Assembly: GCF_020524545.1 (NCBI RefSeq)
Contig: NZ_JAIVLG010000001.1
Coordinates: forward strand, 186,001-250,000
Direction of reading: 5' to 3'
Length of the DNA: 64,000 nt
Source: Microbacterium paraoxydans
Lineage (GTDB): Bacteria > Actinomycetota > Actinomycetes > Actinomycetales > Microbacteriaceae
The notes beneath the pieces were generated by a model. That model was not told the DNA's origin. It ran no database searches and worked only from the letters and a program-made list of their open reading frames with translations. Shown piece after piece: positions 8,738 to 18,114 of this stretch. The position numbers and the translations under genes were made by a program. Position 1 is the stretch's first letter. Each line of letters starts with the position of its first letter.

Positions 8738-10546
8738 CTAGAGCGCGGCGATCGCTTCGATCTCGTAGACGCGGGCGACGTCGGTGGCGGAGTCGGAGGG
8801 ATCGGTGATGAGCAGCCGCACGGCATCCGCCGTGAGCCCCTGGGCGTCGACGACGACCGTGGTGCTCGTGTTGCCCGTGATCGTGCCGACCGGGACCCAG
8901 CCGCTCGCGGTGCGCAGCTCGACCGTGAAGTCGCGCAGCACCGACGACTGCGGCGGGCCGACGGAGTATCCGCTGCGCACGCGCACGACATCGAGTGGTG
9001 CCGCGTCCGTCCACTCGACCGTGATGGTCGGCTCCGCGTCGTCCGCCGCGGAGATCCAGCGGCTCGCGTCGGCGCATCCGCCGTCGATCGCCTTCTCCGG
9101 CCCGGTGTCGGTCCGCAGCTGCGAGGAGGCCGTCGCGGTGCCGCCGATCGCGAGGTTCTCTCCGCCGGAGACGCCGCGGAGGGAGGAGACGACGGCCGCG
9201 AGGGTCGTGCTGCCGGATTGCCCGTCGCGGGGGATCTCCGCGTGCCGCAGCGTGCCGCCGCCGGGCACCGCTGGGGCGCTCAGATAGACGACGTCGGTGC
9301 CGTCGGTGCGGGTCGCGGCGCGCAGGCGCTGCTGGCCCTGCACCGGTTCGCCCACCGCGTCGGTGCTCCAACCAGTGGCCCCGGAGGTCAGCTGAACGGT
9401 CTGGCTGCGGGTGATGCCGCAGTCCTGTGCACTCACGACGGCGTACACGCGGGTCTCGCCGCCCGCGGTCGTGGTGTCGAGCGCAGCGATGGTCTGCACG
9501 CCGCCGCCGAGGGCGTCGGTGTCGACGAGGGTCTGGCTGGTCCAGGCGGTGCCGCTCCAGGTCGCCCATCGCACGTCGAACGAGTTCTCCGTCGTATCGG
9601 CGTAGCGATAGGCCAAGCCGACGAGCTCCCCGGCGGCGATCGCCATCTTCGCGGTCTGCACGGCGGGCACGGCGTCGCCGATGGTCTCGCCGGGTTCGTA
9701 GCCGCGCCACACGACAGCCCCGGGGGTGTCGGGGCGGATCGGGGTGGGCAGCGCCTGCCCCGCGACGTCGTCGAATCCTCCCGATGCCGGGTCGTAGACC
9801 GCGTAGGAGCCGAGGTGCCGGTACGGGTCTGCGGGCCACGGCCCCCACTCCCACAGCACGTGCACCCTGCCGTCCGCATCGACCTCGAGATCGTCGGGGT
9901 AGAAGGAGTGGTTCACGGCGGCCGCGATGGTCGTCTCCCGGCTCCACGCGCCGGTGGCGGGATCGTAGTGGTACAGCACCCCGTCGCGGCGGGCCTGCGG
10001 GTCGGCGCCGACGCGCACCATGAGCCACAGGTCGCCGTCCGCGCCCTGCGCCGTGACCGGATACGAGATCGCGGCACCGGCATCCGGCATCTCCGCGCTC
10101 ACGTCGACGAGCGAGGTCGCGTCGTAAGGGACGGTGGAGCGGAAGTACTTCCACGGCTCGTGGTGCATCGACACGAACGCGTGGATGTAGCCGTCGCCGT
10201 CGATCGCGATCGACGGCTGGTTGTGACCGTTGTCGTCGAGGTACTCGGCGCACGCTCCGGTGGCCAGGCGCAGGCAGCCCGAGGTCCAGGTGCCGTCGGC
10301 AGCGCGGACAGCCAGGTTCACCTGATGCTTCGCCGCCGTGGAGCCGGGAACGTTGTAGGCGAAGTACGTCTCGTCGCCGTCGACGACGAGCGGGTTCCAC
10401 CAGCCCGACTGGTTGGAGCTGTCGACCGTGACCGGTACGTTCTCGACCTCGGGGGTCGCAGCACCGGCCGACGCGGGCACGGAGAGGGCGAGCACGGTGA
10501 GGGTGGCGGCCGCGGTGGCGCCGATGTGCGAGCGGAGGGTCATCAT
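8738..10546 (-). CDS. Secreted BNR-4 repeat protein with C-terminal F5/8-type domain
   Basis: 602 residues with an N-terminal Sec signal peptide (about residues 1-31, ending ALSVPASAGA). The next 400 residues look like a seven-bladed beta-propeller of the BNR_4 family, with the hallmark NGHNQPSIAIDGDGYIHAF followed by SMHHEPWKYFRS. Conserved histidines of this type are catalytic in the propeller-fold polysaccharide lyases PL24/PL25, so a lyase or hydrolase acting on an acidic glycan is plausible but unproven. Residues about 460-602 (AIGGTATASSQLRTDTGPEK to the end) look like a discoidin/CBM32-type carbohydrate-binding domain. Two ATGs in tandem (10546, 10543) follow a GAGGA site overlapping the upstream stop; the second has the better spacing. 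Confidence 0.85.
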   Translation of the reverse strand: MMTLRSHIGATAAATLTVLALSVPASAGAATPEVENVPVTVDSSNQSGWWNPLVVDGDETYFAYNVPGSTAAKHQVNLAVRAADGTWTSGCLRLATGACAEYLDDNGHNQPSIAIDGDGYIHAFVSMHHEPWKYFRSTVPYDATSLVDVSAEMPDAGAAISYPVTAQGADGDLWLMVRVGADPQARRDGVLYHYDPATGAWSRETTIAAAVNHSFYPDDLEVDADGRVHVLWEWGPWPADPYRHLGSYAVYDPASGGFDDVAGQALPTPIRPDTPGAVVWRGYEPGETIGDAVPAVQTAKMAIAAGELVGLAYRYADTTENSFDVRWATWSGTAWTSQTLVDTDALGGGVQTIAALDTTTAGGETRVYAVVSAQDCGITRSQTVQLTSGATGWSTDAVGEPVQGQQRLRAATRTDGTDVVYLSAPAVPGGGTLRHAEIPRDGQSGSTTLAAVVSSLRGVSGGENLAIGGTATASSQLRTDTGPEKAIDGGCADASRWISAADDAEPTITVEWTDAAPLDVVRVRSGYSVGPPQSSVLRDFTVELRTASGWVPVGTITGNTSTTVVVDAQGLTADAVRLLITDPSDSATDVARVYEIEAIAAL

Positions 10547-10553
10547 GGCGTCC

Positions 10554-11879
10554 TCAGCCGACCAGCTTCTGCGCTTCGGCTCCGGCCTGGGCCATGGCGT
10601 CCTTCGCGCTCTGCTGTCCGACGAGCACGGCCTGCACCCGGTCGGCGATCTTCGTCTCGATCTGCGCGTACTGCGGGTACTGCCAGAACGGGTTCGTGGT
10701 CGCGGTGGCGGTGATCTTCTCGGCGAAGCGCGCGCCGAACGCATCCGACGACACCACCTCGGAGGCCTGCGCCTCTTCGGTCACCGGCGGCAGGCCGCGC
10801 AGCTCGTAGTCGCCGATCACGGCGTCGAGGTCGCTCGTCGCCCACTGGCCGAAGTCGGCCGCCGTGCGGGTGCTGTCGGCGTCTCCGCCGCCCACCACGG
10901 CGATAGCGCCGCCCCACACGAGTGCCCGCGGGGTGTCGCCCTTCTTGAGCACCGGGCGCGACTCCGGCACGAGCTTCGACGCGAGGTCGGGGTCGGGGGA
11001 GTCCTTCGTGACCGAGCCGCGGCCGACGGGAGCGTCGTCGTAGATGGCGGCGCGGCCCTGGGCGAACAGCGAACGGGCGTCGAAGCGGTCGACGTCCGCA
11101 GCGATGAGGCCCTGGTCGTACAGCGACTTGTACCAGGTGACGGCTTCGACGCTCGCGTCGTCGCCGATCGTGACCTCTCCGCCCCTCACGAGCTCGCAGC
11201 CGAAGGTCTGCATCCAGATGAGGATGTCCTTCAACTGGGCGGCCTTCGTGGAGGCTGCGTAGGGGATGAGTCCGCCGCCGAGGTTCTTGAGCTTCTTGAG
11301 CGAGCCCTCGAAGTCGTCGACCGTGGTGGGGAAGGTCGAGATGCCCGCCCTGTCGAGGATCTCCGAGTTGGTGATCAGCCCGATGGCGCCGATCGTCCAC
11401 GGGAACGCGTACTGCACGCCGTCGAGCTGGGTCGCGTCGAGACTGGATGCCGTGTAGCCGCGGTCCTTCGTGAGCGCAGACACGTCTTCGAGCTTGCCGA
11501 GGGCGGCCAGCGAGGCGAGCCAGGCCACGTCGACGTGCGCCGCACCGGTGAACTGCCCGCCGCGCACCTGCAGCATCAGCTGCTTGAAGTACTCGTTGTA
11601 GGGGAATGAGACCTCGGTGATGCCGACGCCCTCCGCGCTCTTGTACCCCTCGAGCAGCGCCGTGATCGCGGGGGCCGCGGCCTCTTCGGTCAGCGACCAG
11701 CTCGAGAACGAGAAGTCAGTGGCGGTGAAGTCTCCGGTGCCGAATCCGGCGCCGGGGCTGGAGGAGGGGTTGCCGGTGCTCCCGCCGGTGGGCATGCACC
11801 CGGCGAGGAGCACGCCGGCGGCGCCGAGGCCGGCGAACTGCAGCAGCTGACGGCGGGAGACGATGGTCTTTTCGGACAT
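10554..11879 (-). CDS. Extracellular solute-binding lipoprotein of sugar ABC importer 1
   Basis: 441 residues. The N terminus SRRQLLQFAGLGAAGVLLAGC combines a twin-arginine-like start with a lipobox (LLAGC), so the mature protein is probably a Tat-exported, lipid-anchored binding protein. The remainder fits the family-1 (MalE-like) sugar-binding fold: WLASLAALGKLEDVSALTKD, YAFPWTIGAIGLITNSEIL and the helix-rich C terminus. It delivers an oligosaccharide to the two permeases upstream (13777-11952). No ATPase gene is linked, which is normal for actinobacterial importers that share an MsmK-type ATPase. It is followed 7 bp later by the secreted BNR-4 enzyme, which ties the importer to glycan breakdown. 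Confidence 0.92.
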   Translation of the reverse strand: MSEKTIVSRRQLLQFAGLGAAGVLLAGCMPTGGSTGNPSSSPGAGFGTGDFTATDFSFSSWSLTEEAAAPAITALLEGYKSAEGVGITEVSFPYNEYFKQLMLQVRGGQFTGAAHVDVAWLASLAALGKLEDVSALTKDRGYTASSLDATQLDGVQYAFPWTIGAIGLITNSEILDRAGISTFPTTVDDFEGSLKKLKNLGGGLIPYAASTKAAQLKDILIWMQTFGCELVRGGEVTIGDDASVEAVTWYKSLYDQGLIAADVDRFDARSLFAQGRAAIYDDAPVGRGSVTKDSPDPDLASKLVPESRPVLKKGDTPRALVWGGAIAVVGGGDADSTRTAADFGQWATSDLDAVIGDYELRGLPPVTEEAQASEVVSSDAFGARFAEKITATATTNPFWQYPQYAQIETKIADRVQAVLVGQQSAKDAMAQAGAEAQKLVG

Positions 11880-11951
11880 GGGTGTTCTCTCTTCTTCGAG
11901 GGACTGCGGTCTTTTCGAGGAACTGCGGTGGAGGTGCGGGATTCGCGGCGA

Positions 11952-12860
11952 TCAGCCCTTGACCGCGCCGGCGGTCAGCCCGCCGACGAGGAAGCGTTGC
12001 AGGGCGATGAAGGCGATCGCTACGGGGAGCGAGACCACGAGCGAGGCCGCCATGAGCTCGGGCCAGGCCGTGGACGCCTCGCCGATGAACGTGTTGACCA
12101 GGCCCGGAGGCAGGGTCTGCTTGTCGGGTCCGGCCAGGGTGAGGGCGAAGATGAAGTCGTTCCAGCCGCGCACGAAGGCGAACAGCCCGGCCGCGATGAG
12201 GCCGGGGGCAGCCAGCGGCATCACGATCGAGTGGATGATTCGCATGCGCGAGGCTCCGTCGACGCGCGCGGCTTCGATGAGCTCGTCGGGGATGGTGTCG
12301 AAGAAGCCCTTCAGCATCCAGACGCACAGCGGCAGCGTGAACGTCGTGAAGGACAGCACCAGCGCCGTGTAGGTGTTGAGCAGGCCGTAGGCGGAGAAGA
12401 CCGCGTACAGCGTGATCAGCAGCAGCGCCTGCGGGAACATCTGCGAGGCGAGCACGAAGTACATGAGGCTGCGCCTGCCGCGGTAGCGGAACTTCGAGAA
12501 CGCGTACCCCATGTAGGCCGAGACGATCACCGAGAGGATGGCCGTGATGACCGACACCACGATGCTGTTGCGGAGGTAGCCGAACAGTGCCGGGTTGTTC
12601 GCGAGCGCGGCGTAGGCCTCGAAGGTGATCTCGGTGGGGAACAGCTTGGGCGGATAGGCGAAGACCTCGGTGCGAGGGGTGAGAGACGTCGCCAGCAGCC
12701 AGTAGACCGGCAGGAGCGCGAATCCGCCGAACACGACGACGGCGATCCACGCGCTCACCGTCGACGCGCGCCGGTCGGCCCGGTGCCGACGGCGGCGAGG
12801 CGGGGCGGACGACGGGGTGGTGACGGCGGTCACCGTCTCCTCGGTCAGCACGGCGGTCAT
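11952..12860 (-). CDS. Sugar ABC transporter permease 2 (MalG-type)
   Basis: 302 residues with a basic cytoplasmic leader (residues 1-33) and six predicted membrane helices, beginning WIAVVVFGGFALLPVYWLLA. The EAA loop that contacts the ATPase is EAARVDGASRMRIIHSIVMP near residue 205, and the C terminus ends VGGLTAGAVKG, typical of MalG-type permeases. Its ATG overlaps the TGA of the partner permease. It forms the membrane channel with the protein at 12857-13777 and receives substrate from the lipoprotein encoded just downstream. Confidence 0.93.
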   Translation of the reverse strand: MTAVLTEETVTAVTTPSSAPPRRRRHRADRRASTVSAWIAVVVFGGFALLPVYWLLATSLTPRTEVFAYPPKLFPTEITFEAYAALANNPALFGYLRNSIVVSVITAILSVIVSAYMGYAFSKFRYRGRRSLMYFVLASQMFPQALLLITLYAVFSAYGLLNTYTALVLSFTTFTLPLCVWMLKGFFDTIPDELIEAARVDGASRMRIIHSIVMPLAAPGLIAAGLFAFVRGWNDFIFALTLAGPDKQTLPPGLVNTFIGEASTAWPELMAASLVVSLPVAIAFIALQRFLVGGLTAGAVKG

Positions 12861-13777
12861 CGCTTCTCTCCCTTCTCGGATACGCGCACGTAGACGACGA
12901 CGAGCGCCATCAGCAGGACCATCCACAGCAGACCGAGCGCGCCGGCGTGGCCGAGGTCGAAGCCGTCGAACGCGGTCTCGTACACCGCGGTGGCGAAGGT
13001 CTGGGTGGAACCGGCGGGACCTCCGCCGGTGAGCACGTAGATGATGTCGAAGTGCTGGAAGTTCCAGATGAACTCCAGCAGCAGGACGAGCCCGATGATG
13101 CCCTGCATCTGCGGGACCGTGATCGAGAAGAAGCGGCGGATGGTGCCGGCTCCGTCGATCTCGGCGGCCTCGTGCAACTCGACGGGCACGGTCTGGAGCC
13201 CGGCGAGGAGCATGACCATCATCCAGGGGAAGGACTGCCACGTCTTCGCCACGATCACGGCCACCATGGCGCTGGTGGGGTTGGCCAGCCACGCCTGCGG
13301 CTCATCGATCAGGCCGACGCTCTCGAGCACCGCGTTGAGCACGCCGTAGTTCGCGTTGAAGATCCACATCCACAGGAACGACACGACCACGCCGGGGATC
13401 AGCCAGGGGATGAGCATCAGCCCGCGCATCACCTTCGCTCCGCGGATACGCGTGTTGAGGGCGAGCGCGAGTCCGAAGCCGATCACGAACGGCGCGATCG
13501 TGGTGCCGATCGTGAACACCAGGGTCTGGGTGAGCAGTGGGAAGAACTCACCGGTGAGCACGTCGGCGATGTTCTGGAAGCCGACGAACTCCCGCCCCGG
13601 TTCGACGAGGCTCTGCTTGAAGAAGGCGGTGATCAGCGCGGTGATCAGCGGGTACACCACGACGGCGGCGAGGAGCGCGAGGCCCGGTGCCGTGAGGAGC
13701 AGCGCGAACATCCCGTCGGAGAGGCGTCGGGGGCGCCGCCCTGTTCCTATGTGTGAGGAAATGGTCTGTTCTGTCAT
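12857..13777 (-). CDS. Sugar ABC transporter permease 1 (MalF-type)
   Basis: 306 residues with six predicted helices, beginning FALLLTAPGLALLAAVVVYPL. The EAA loop is HEAAEIDGAGTIRRFFSITVP near residue 200, and the IYVLTGGGPAGSTQTFATAVY segment is a hallmark of sugar ABC permeases. It is the first gene of the minus-strand operon permease-permease-binding protein-BNR-FAD-LacI-like. It diverges from the beta-helix gene across a 263-bp AT-richer control region, so importer and extracellular enzyme can be induced together. Confidence 0.93.
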   Translation of the reverse strand: MTEQTISSHIGTGRRPRRLSDGMFALLLTAPGLALLAAVVVYPLITALITAFFKQSLVEPGREFVGFQNIADVLTGEFFPLLTQTLVFTIGTTIAPFVIGFGLALALNTRIRGAKVMRGLMLIPWLIPGVVVSFLWMWIFNANYGVLNAVLESVGLIDEPQAWLANPTSAMVAVIVAKTWQSFPWMMVMLLAGLQTVPVELHEAAEIDGAGTIRRFFSITVPQMQGIIGLVLLLEFIWNFQHFDIIYVLTGGGPAGSTQTFATAVYETAFDGFDLGHAGALGLLWMVLLMALVVVYVRVSEKGEKR

Positions 13778-14040
13778 CTAGGTCATCCTTGGCCTGGGGT
13801 GATCAGTACGCACAGTCGCTGTACATTTCGGGCTTCCCCAGTATTCACAGGGCTATGCCACGAAGTCAACCGACAAGCAGGATCGTTAACAACTGTGTGA
13901 TTCTGTTACTTCTGTGCATCTAGATCAGTCTACAAATATCGATCCTTGATAGTCGATTATCGATTGGGTAAGGTCCTGGGGAGCCGCTGTCGCGGCGACG
14001 CGCGAGCTCCTCGCGCGTGGATCGAGAGTTCGGAGACGCA
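13778..14040. promoter_or_regulatory. Divergent control region between importer 1 and the beta-helix gene
   Basis: 263 bp, clearly more AT-rich than the genes. For the plus-strand gene a -35 TTGATA (13946-13951), an exact 17-base spacer and a -10 TAAGGT (13969-13974) can be read. The spacer contains CGATTATCGATT (13954-13965), whose complement holds the word TCGATAAT shared with the promoters at 18691-18722 and 27061-27080. Further TGT-rich words (13885-13920) may hold the minus-strand importer promoter, but I cannot fix its boxes. Confidence 0.65.
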
Positions 14041-17000
14041 ATGAAGCGTGTGCTGGCAGGCCTGGCCGTGGCGGCCGTGTTCGGATCTGCGCTGGGTGCG
14101 CAGGCACCGATGGCTGCGGCCGCGGTGGAAGACGACGCCCTCTACATCGCGCCGGGCGGTGACGACGACGCTGCAGGCACCGTCGGCGATCCGCTGGCCA
14201 CCCTCGAGGGGGCTCGCGACCGCATCCGCGACCTGAAGGACGGCGCAGGGCTTCCCGCCGACGGCCTCACCGTCTACCTCCGTGAGGGGGAGTACCCCCG
14301 CAGCTCATCGTTCGAGATCGGCGAGGCCGACTCCGGCACGGCCGATGCGCCGATCACCTACCGTTCCTACCCGGGTGAGACGGCGACCCTCACCGGGGGG
14401 ACGGAGCTTCCCCGCGACGCCTTCGCGGCGGTCGACGACGCCGCCATCACCGACCGCATCATCGACCCCGCCGCGCGCGACAGGGTCGTCGCGGTCGACC
14501 TCGCCGACCTCGGCATCACCGAGTACGGGCAGCTGAGCAGGCACGGCTACTGGAAGGCGAACGACGTCAGCACCACCCCGCCCATGGAGCTGTTCATCGA
14601 CGGCCAGGGCATGACCCTCGCGCGATGGCCCAACGCCGATGCGGCCACCCCGACCGTGCAGATGGGCGACATCATCGACGCCGGCCCCGACCGCAACGAC
14701 GCCGACCTGCAGGACCGCGGCGGCACGTTCGCGTACGGCTACGACCGCCCCCAGTACTGGACGCAGGCCGAGGACGTCTGGCTCGACGGCATCTTCGGCT
14801 ACAGCTGGGAGTGGTCGTACAACAAGATCGAGAGCATCGACACCGACGCCAAGACGATCACCCTGCGCTACGGCGAGATGTCCGGGATCATGAAGAGCTG
14901 GTTCCCCGACTTCCACTTCGCGCAGAACCTGCTGGAAGAGCTCGACGCCCCCGGTGAGTACTACATCGACCGCGACGCAGGGACGCTCTACCTCATCCCC
15001 AACGCGGCGTTCACCTCCGGACGCGGCGACGTCACCGTCACCACGCTCGACGAGCCGATGCTGCGCGCCGACGGGGCGTCGTACGTGACCTTCGACGACC
15101 TCGTCATGGAGTACGGCCGCGCCACCGCCGCCGTCATCCTCGGGGGATCGCACGTGACGATCTCGCACAGCGACATCCGCAACTTCACCGACGGCGGCGT
15201 GCTCATCAACTCGCCCGGCCGCTACACCTACGACGGCATCCCGGTGAACCGGGGCGGACGCGACCACGCCGTCACCGACAGCCGCCTCACGCACGTCGGC
15301 GGTGTCGGCGTGGTGCTCCAGGGGGGAGACAAGACCACGCTGGAACCGGGACGCAATCGCGTCGAGAACTCCGAGATCGCCGACTTCGCCTACTATCACA
15401 AGGCCTACAACCCCGGCGTGATGTTCGACGGCGTCGGCAACATCGCCAAGGACAACGAGATCCACGATGCGCCGCATCCGGGCATCATCGTGCACGGCAA
15501 CGACCACCTGTTCGAACGCAACGAGGTGTACGACGTCTGCAAGCAGTTCCACGATCTCGGAGCGATCTACATGAACTCCGGCAAGACTCCGCAGCAGCGC
15601 GGCCACGTCTTCCGCGAGAACTACTTCCACGACATCGGGGTGGGCATGGCCGGCGTCGAGGGCATCTACGCCGACAACTTCACGTGGGACCTCCAGATCG
15701 AGAAGAACATCTTCGTCGACATGGGCAACGCCGCCATCAAGAGCGGGTCGGCCGACTACATCGAGGCGCGGAACAACATCTTCGTCGACTCGTTCGCGCC
15801 CTACGACAATTACGAGCAGTGGATGGGCGACCAGGAGGGCAACGTGGTCGACCGCGACTACATGCCGGCCTGGCAGCAGGTGTTCGCCGACAACGACGAC
15901 TTCGTGGGAACCCCGTATCTGACCAAGTACCCCGAGCTCGCGCACTTCTTCGAGGACGACCACCACTTCCCCAACAACAGCACGTTTGCCCAGAACGTCG
16001 TGTGGAACCCGAATCGCACCCCGATCGCCGGCATCAACGAGCACGGAGCGAAGGACGGCAAGAACCTGCTGAACTACGAGGACAATTGGGTCGCCGACGC
16101 CGATCCCGGCTTCGTCGATGCCGCGAACGGCGACTATACGCTCACGACCGACGCGGCCGTGTTCGACGAGATCCCCGGATTCGAGGACATCGCGTTCGAC
16201 GAGATCGGCGTGGACGGGGCGATCGGCCAGACGCAGCAGCCGCAGAACGTGCCGCTGGAGGACATCGCCTTCGAGAGCTCGATCCTGACGATGGATGCCG
16301 GTGACGAGGTGCGCGTTCGGGCGGTGCCGCTGCCCTGGAATGCCGACGACGCCGCGGTGACCTACGCCTCGGCGGATGCCGCCGTCGCCACGGTCTCGTC
16401 TGCCGGTGTGGTGCTCGGCATGGGGCCGGGGGAGACAACGATCACCGCGACGGCAACGGCCGACGCCACCAAGACGGCGACCATCGAGGTCGTGGTCGAA
16501 GAGGGCGACGGGGTGCTGCACTTCACCGACTTCGAGTCGGGAGCGAACGGCTGGCCCACCGACCCCAACCGCAGCATCCAGATCGACGGGACGGGCGACC
16601 GGGTGTACCGCATCCTCAAGGGCGCGAACAGCCTCCTGCCGCGCGATTTCACCGAGTTCATCCTGGACGTCGACGTGACGGCACCGGCGAGCACCCCGAC
16701 CGATGCGGGGCTGATCGTCTACGACCGCAACGGCAACGGCGGTGGCTACATCCGCTTCCGTCAGGCCGCGGCCGGCCCCACCTGGACCATCTTCGACGAC
16801 GGCTGGCAGGTCGTCGCCGAGCAGGTCGTCCCCGCGGAGCAGGCCCTGGTGCCCGGTGCGACCTCGCACGTGCGCATCGCCGTGCAGGACGGGCTGATCC
16901 GCATCTCGGTCAACGGCGTCGTCGCCCTCGAGGGCGACGACCCCGCCCCCGGTGCCGCAGGCCGCGTCGGCTTCTACGTCGAGAACTATCCGTCGCTCGA

Positions 17001-18114
17001 CCTCGACGACATCGGCTTCTCGCTGTCGGGGGTACCGGTCGAAGGCGTCAGCATCGACGCGGAGACCGTGTCGCTGAACGTGGGCGAGCGGCGCCCGGTG
17101 GCGGCGACCGTAGCCCCCGAGGATGCGAGCGACGCCAGGCTCACCTGGAACAGTGACACTCCGAGCGTCGCGACCGTGTCGGGCGGTCGGATCACCGGGG
17201 TGGGGGAGGGCACCGCCACGATCACCGCGACCTCGGTCGCCGACCCCGGTCTCAGCGATACCGTGACCGTCACGGTCGCCGACGCCGAGTACCCGGTCGT
17301 GCGTCTGGATGCGCAGTTGAAGGACGCCGCGAACTGGAGCCAGTCGAGCGTGATCGCCGTCGACGACTCGGGCGTCGTGATCAGCGGACAGGGTGTGCAC
17401 GGCTATGAGGCCGAGAGATTCGGCGACGCGCTGCTGCAGTTCGACGCCGACTTCGGGGCGTTCGACGGCGGCTGGTACGGCTTCCAGGCGCGCTCCGACC
17501 AGACCGGACTCCCCGCGTGGCAGAACTCCAACACCGGCTACCTCGCGGTGATCAAGGAAGACGTCATCGAGTTCCAGAGCTGGACGCCGGGGCAGACCAT
17601 GCTCGACACGATCCCCAACACCGTGATCGCGCCGAACTCCACGCACCGCATCGAGTTCGGTGCCGTGGCGGAAGGCGACGCCACGCGTGTGGTGCTGCGC
17701 GTCGACGACGTGACCGTGTGGAGCACGGTCGACGCCAGGCGCGGGCTGCCGATCGGCGCCGACGGATTCTTCAACGTGTACCACTACGGCAAGACGAACA
17801 CCCTGGCCGTGCGCCCGACACCGCCGACGGCATCCGTGACCGGTATCTGCTGGGCGCAGGAGGCCGACCCGAAGACCCGGTACGTGCGCGGCGAGGAGCT
17901 CGACGTGACCGGCATGATCCTCGGGGTGCAGTGGAGCGACGGCACCACGACCACCCAGCAGGTCATGGCCGATATGGTGAGCGGGTTCGACAGCAGCAAG
18001 GTGCACCCGCATCAGACGCTGACCGTCACCCACGACGGGGCGAGCGTCGAACTGCAGATCTCTGTGCGGCCCAAGATCAAAGACGATGAAGTGGAGGTGC
18101 CGAGATGCGCGTGA
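14041..18114 (+). CDS. Large secreted right-handed beta-helix protein, GH141-like, with Ig-like domains
   Basis: 1357 residues. It has a signal peptide (about 1-32, cleaved after AAAA), then LYIAPGGDDDAAGTVGDPLA and VYLREGEYPRSSSFEIGEAD, the opening typical of parallel beta-helix glycosidases such as family GH141 (known members: alpha-L-fucosidase, xylanase). The helix continues to about residue 720, with repeated HND/GN turns. It is followed by a Big2-like domain (735-815), a concanavalin-like domain (830-1000), a second Big2 domain (1005-1085), another concanavalin-like domain and a C-terminal Ig-like domain (1275-1350). There is no LPXTG anchor or membrane tail, so it is released or held by glycan binding. 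The ATG at 14041 follows GGAGACGCA. The gene overlaps the SGNH esterase by 10 bp. The GH141 assignment is tentative; the fold is secure. Confidence 0.82.
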   Translation: MKRVLAGLAVAAVFGSALGAQAPMAAAAVEDDALYIAPGGDDDAAGTVGDPLATLEGARDRIRDLKDGAGLPADGLTVYLREGEYPRSSSFEIGEADSGTADAPITYRSYPGETATLTGGTELPRDAFAAVDDAAITDRIIDPAARDRVVAVDLADLGITEYGQLSRHGYWKANDVSTTPPMELFIDGQGMTLARWPNADAATPTVQMGDIIDAGPDRNDADLQDRGGTFAYGYDRPQYWTQAEDVWLDGIFGYSWEWSYNKIESIDTDAKTITLRYGEMSGIMKSWFPDFHFAQNLLEELDAPGEYYIDRDAGTLYLIPNAAFTSGRGDVTVTTLDEPMLRADGASYVTFDDLVMEYGRATAAVILGGSHVTISHSDIRNFTDGGVLINSPGRYTYDGIPVNRGGRDHAVTDSRLTHVGGVGVVLQGGDKTTLEPGRNRVENSEIADFAYYHKAYNPGVMFDGVGNIAKDNEIHDAPHPGIIVHGNDHLFERNEVYDVCKQFHDLGAIYMNSGKTPQQRGHVFRENYFHDIGVGMAGVEGIYADNFTWDLQIEKNIFVDMGNAAIKSGSADYIEARNNIFVDSFAPYDNYEQWMGDQEGNVVDRDYMPAWQQVFADNDDFVGTPYLTKYPELAHFFEDDHHFPNNSTFAQNVVWNPNRTPIAGINEHGAKDGKNLLNYEDNWVADADPGFVDAANGDYTLTTDAAVFDEIPGFEDIAFDEIGVDGAIGQTQQPQNVPLEDIAFESSILTMDAGDEVRVRAVPLPWNADDAAVTYASADAAVATVSSAGVVLGMGPGETTITATATADATKTATIEVVVEEGDGVLHFTDFESGANGWPTDPNRSIQIDGTGDRVYRILKGANSLLPRDFTEFILDVDVTAPASTPTDAGLIVYDRNGNGGGYIRFRQAAAGPTWTIFDDGWQVVAEQVVPAEQALVPGATSHVRIAVQDGLIRISVNGVVALEGDDPAPGAAGRVGFYVENYPSLDLDDIGFSLSGVPVEGVSIDAETVSLNVGERRPVAATVAPEDASDARLTWNSDTPSVATVSGGRITGVGEGTATITATSVADPGLSDTVTVTVADAEYPVVRLDAQLKDAANWSQSSVIAVDDSGVVISGQGVHGYEAERFGDALLQFDADFGAFDGGWYGFQARSDQTGLPAWQNSNTGYLAVIKEDVIEFQSWTPGQTMLDTIPNTVIAPNSTHRIEFGAVAEGDATRVVLRVDDVTVWSTVDARRGLPIGADGFFNVYHYGKTNTLAVRPTPPTASVTGICWAQEADPKTRYVRGEELDVTGMILGVQWSDGTTTTQQVMADMVSGFDSSKVHPHQTLTVTHDGASVELQISVRPKIKDDEVEVPRCA

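Noticed and set aside
6446-10714. Very long open frame on the plus strand (1422 residues) opposite the FAD and BNR-4 genes
   Set aside because: It mirrors the codon bias of the minus-strand genes. Its text is Arg/His/Val-rich with no domain, while the opposite strand encodes recognisable proteins with motifs.
14305-18033. 1242-residue minus-strand open frame opposite the beta-helix gene
   Set aside because: A shadow of the high-GC third positions of the plus-strand gene. It has no motif, no ribosome site and an amino acid composition typical of antisense frames.
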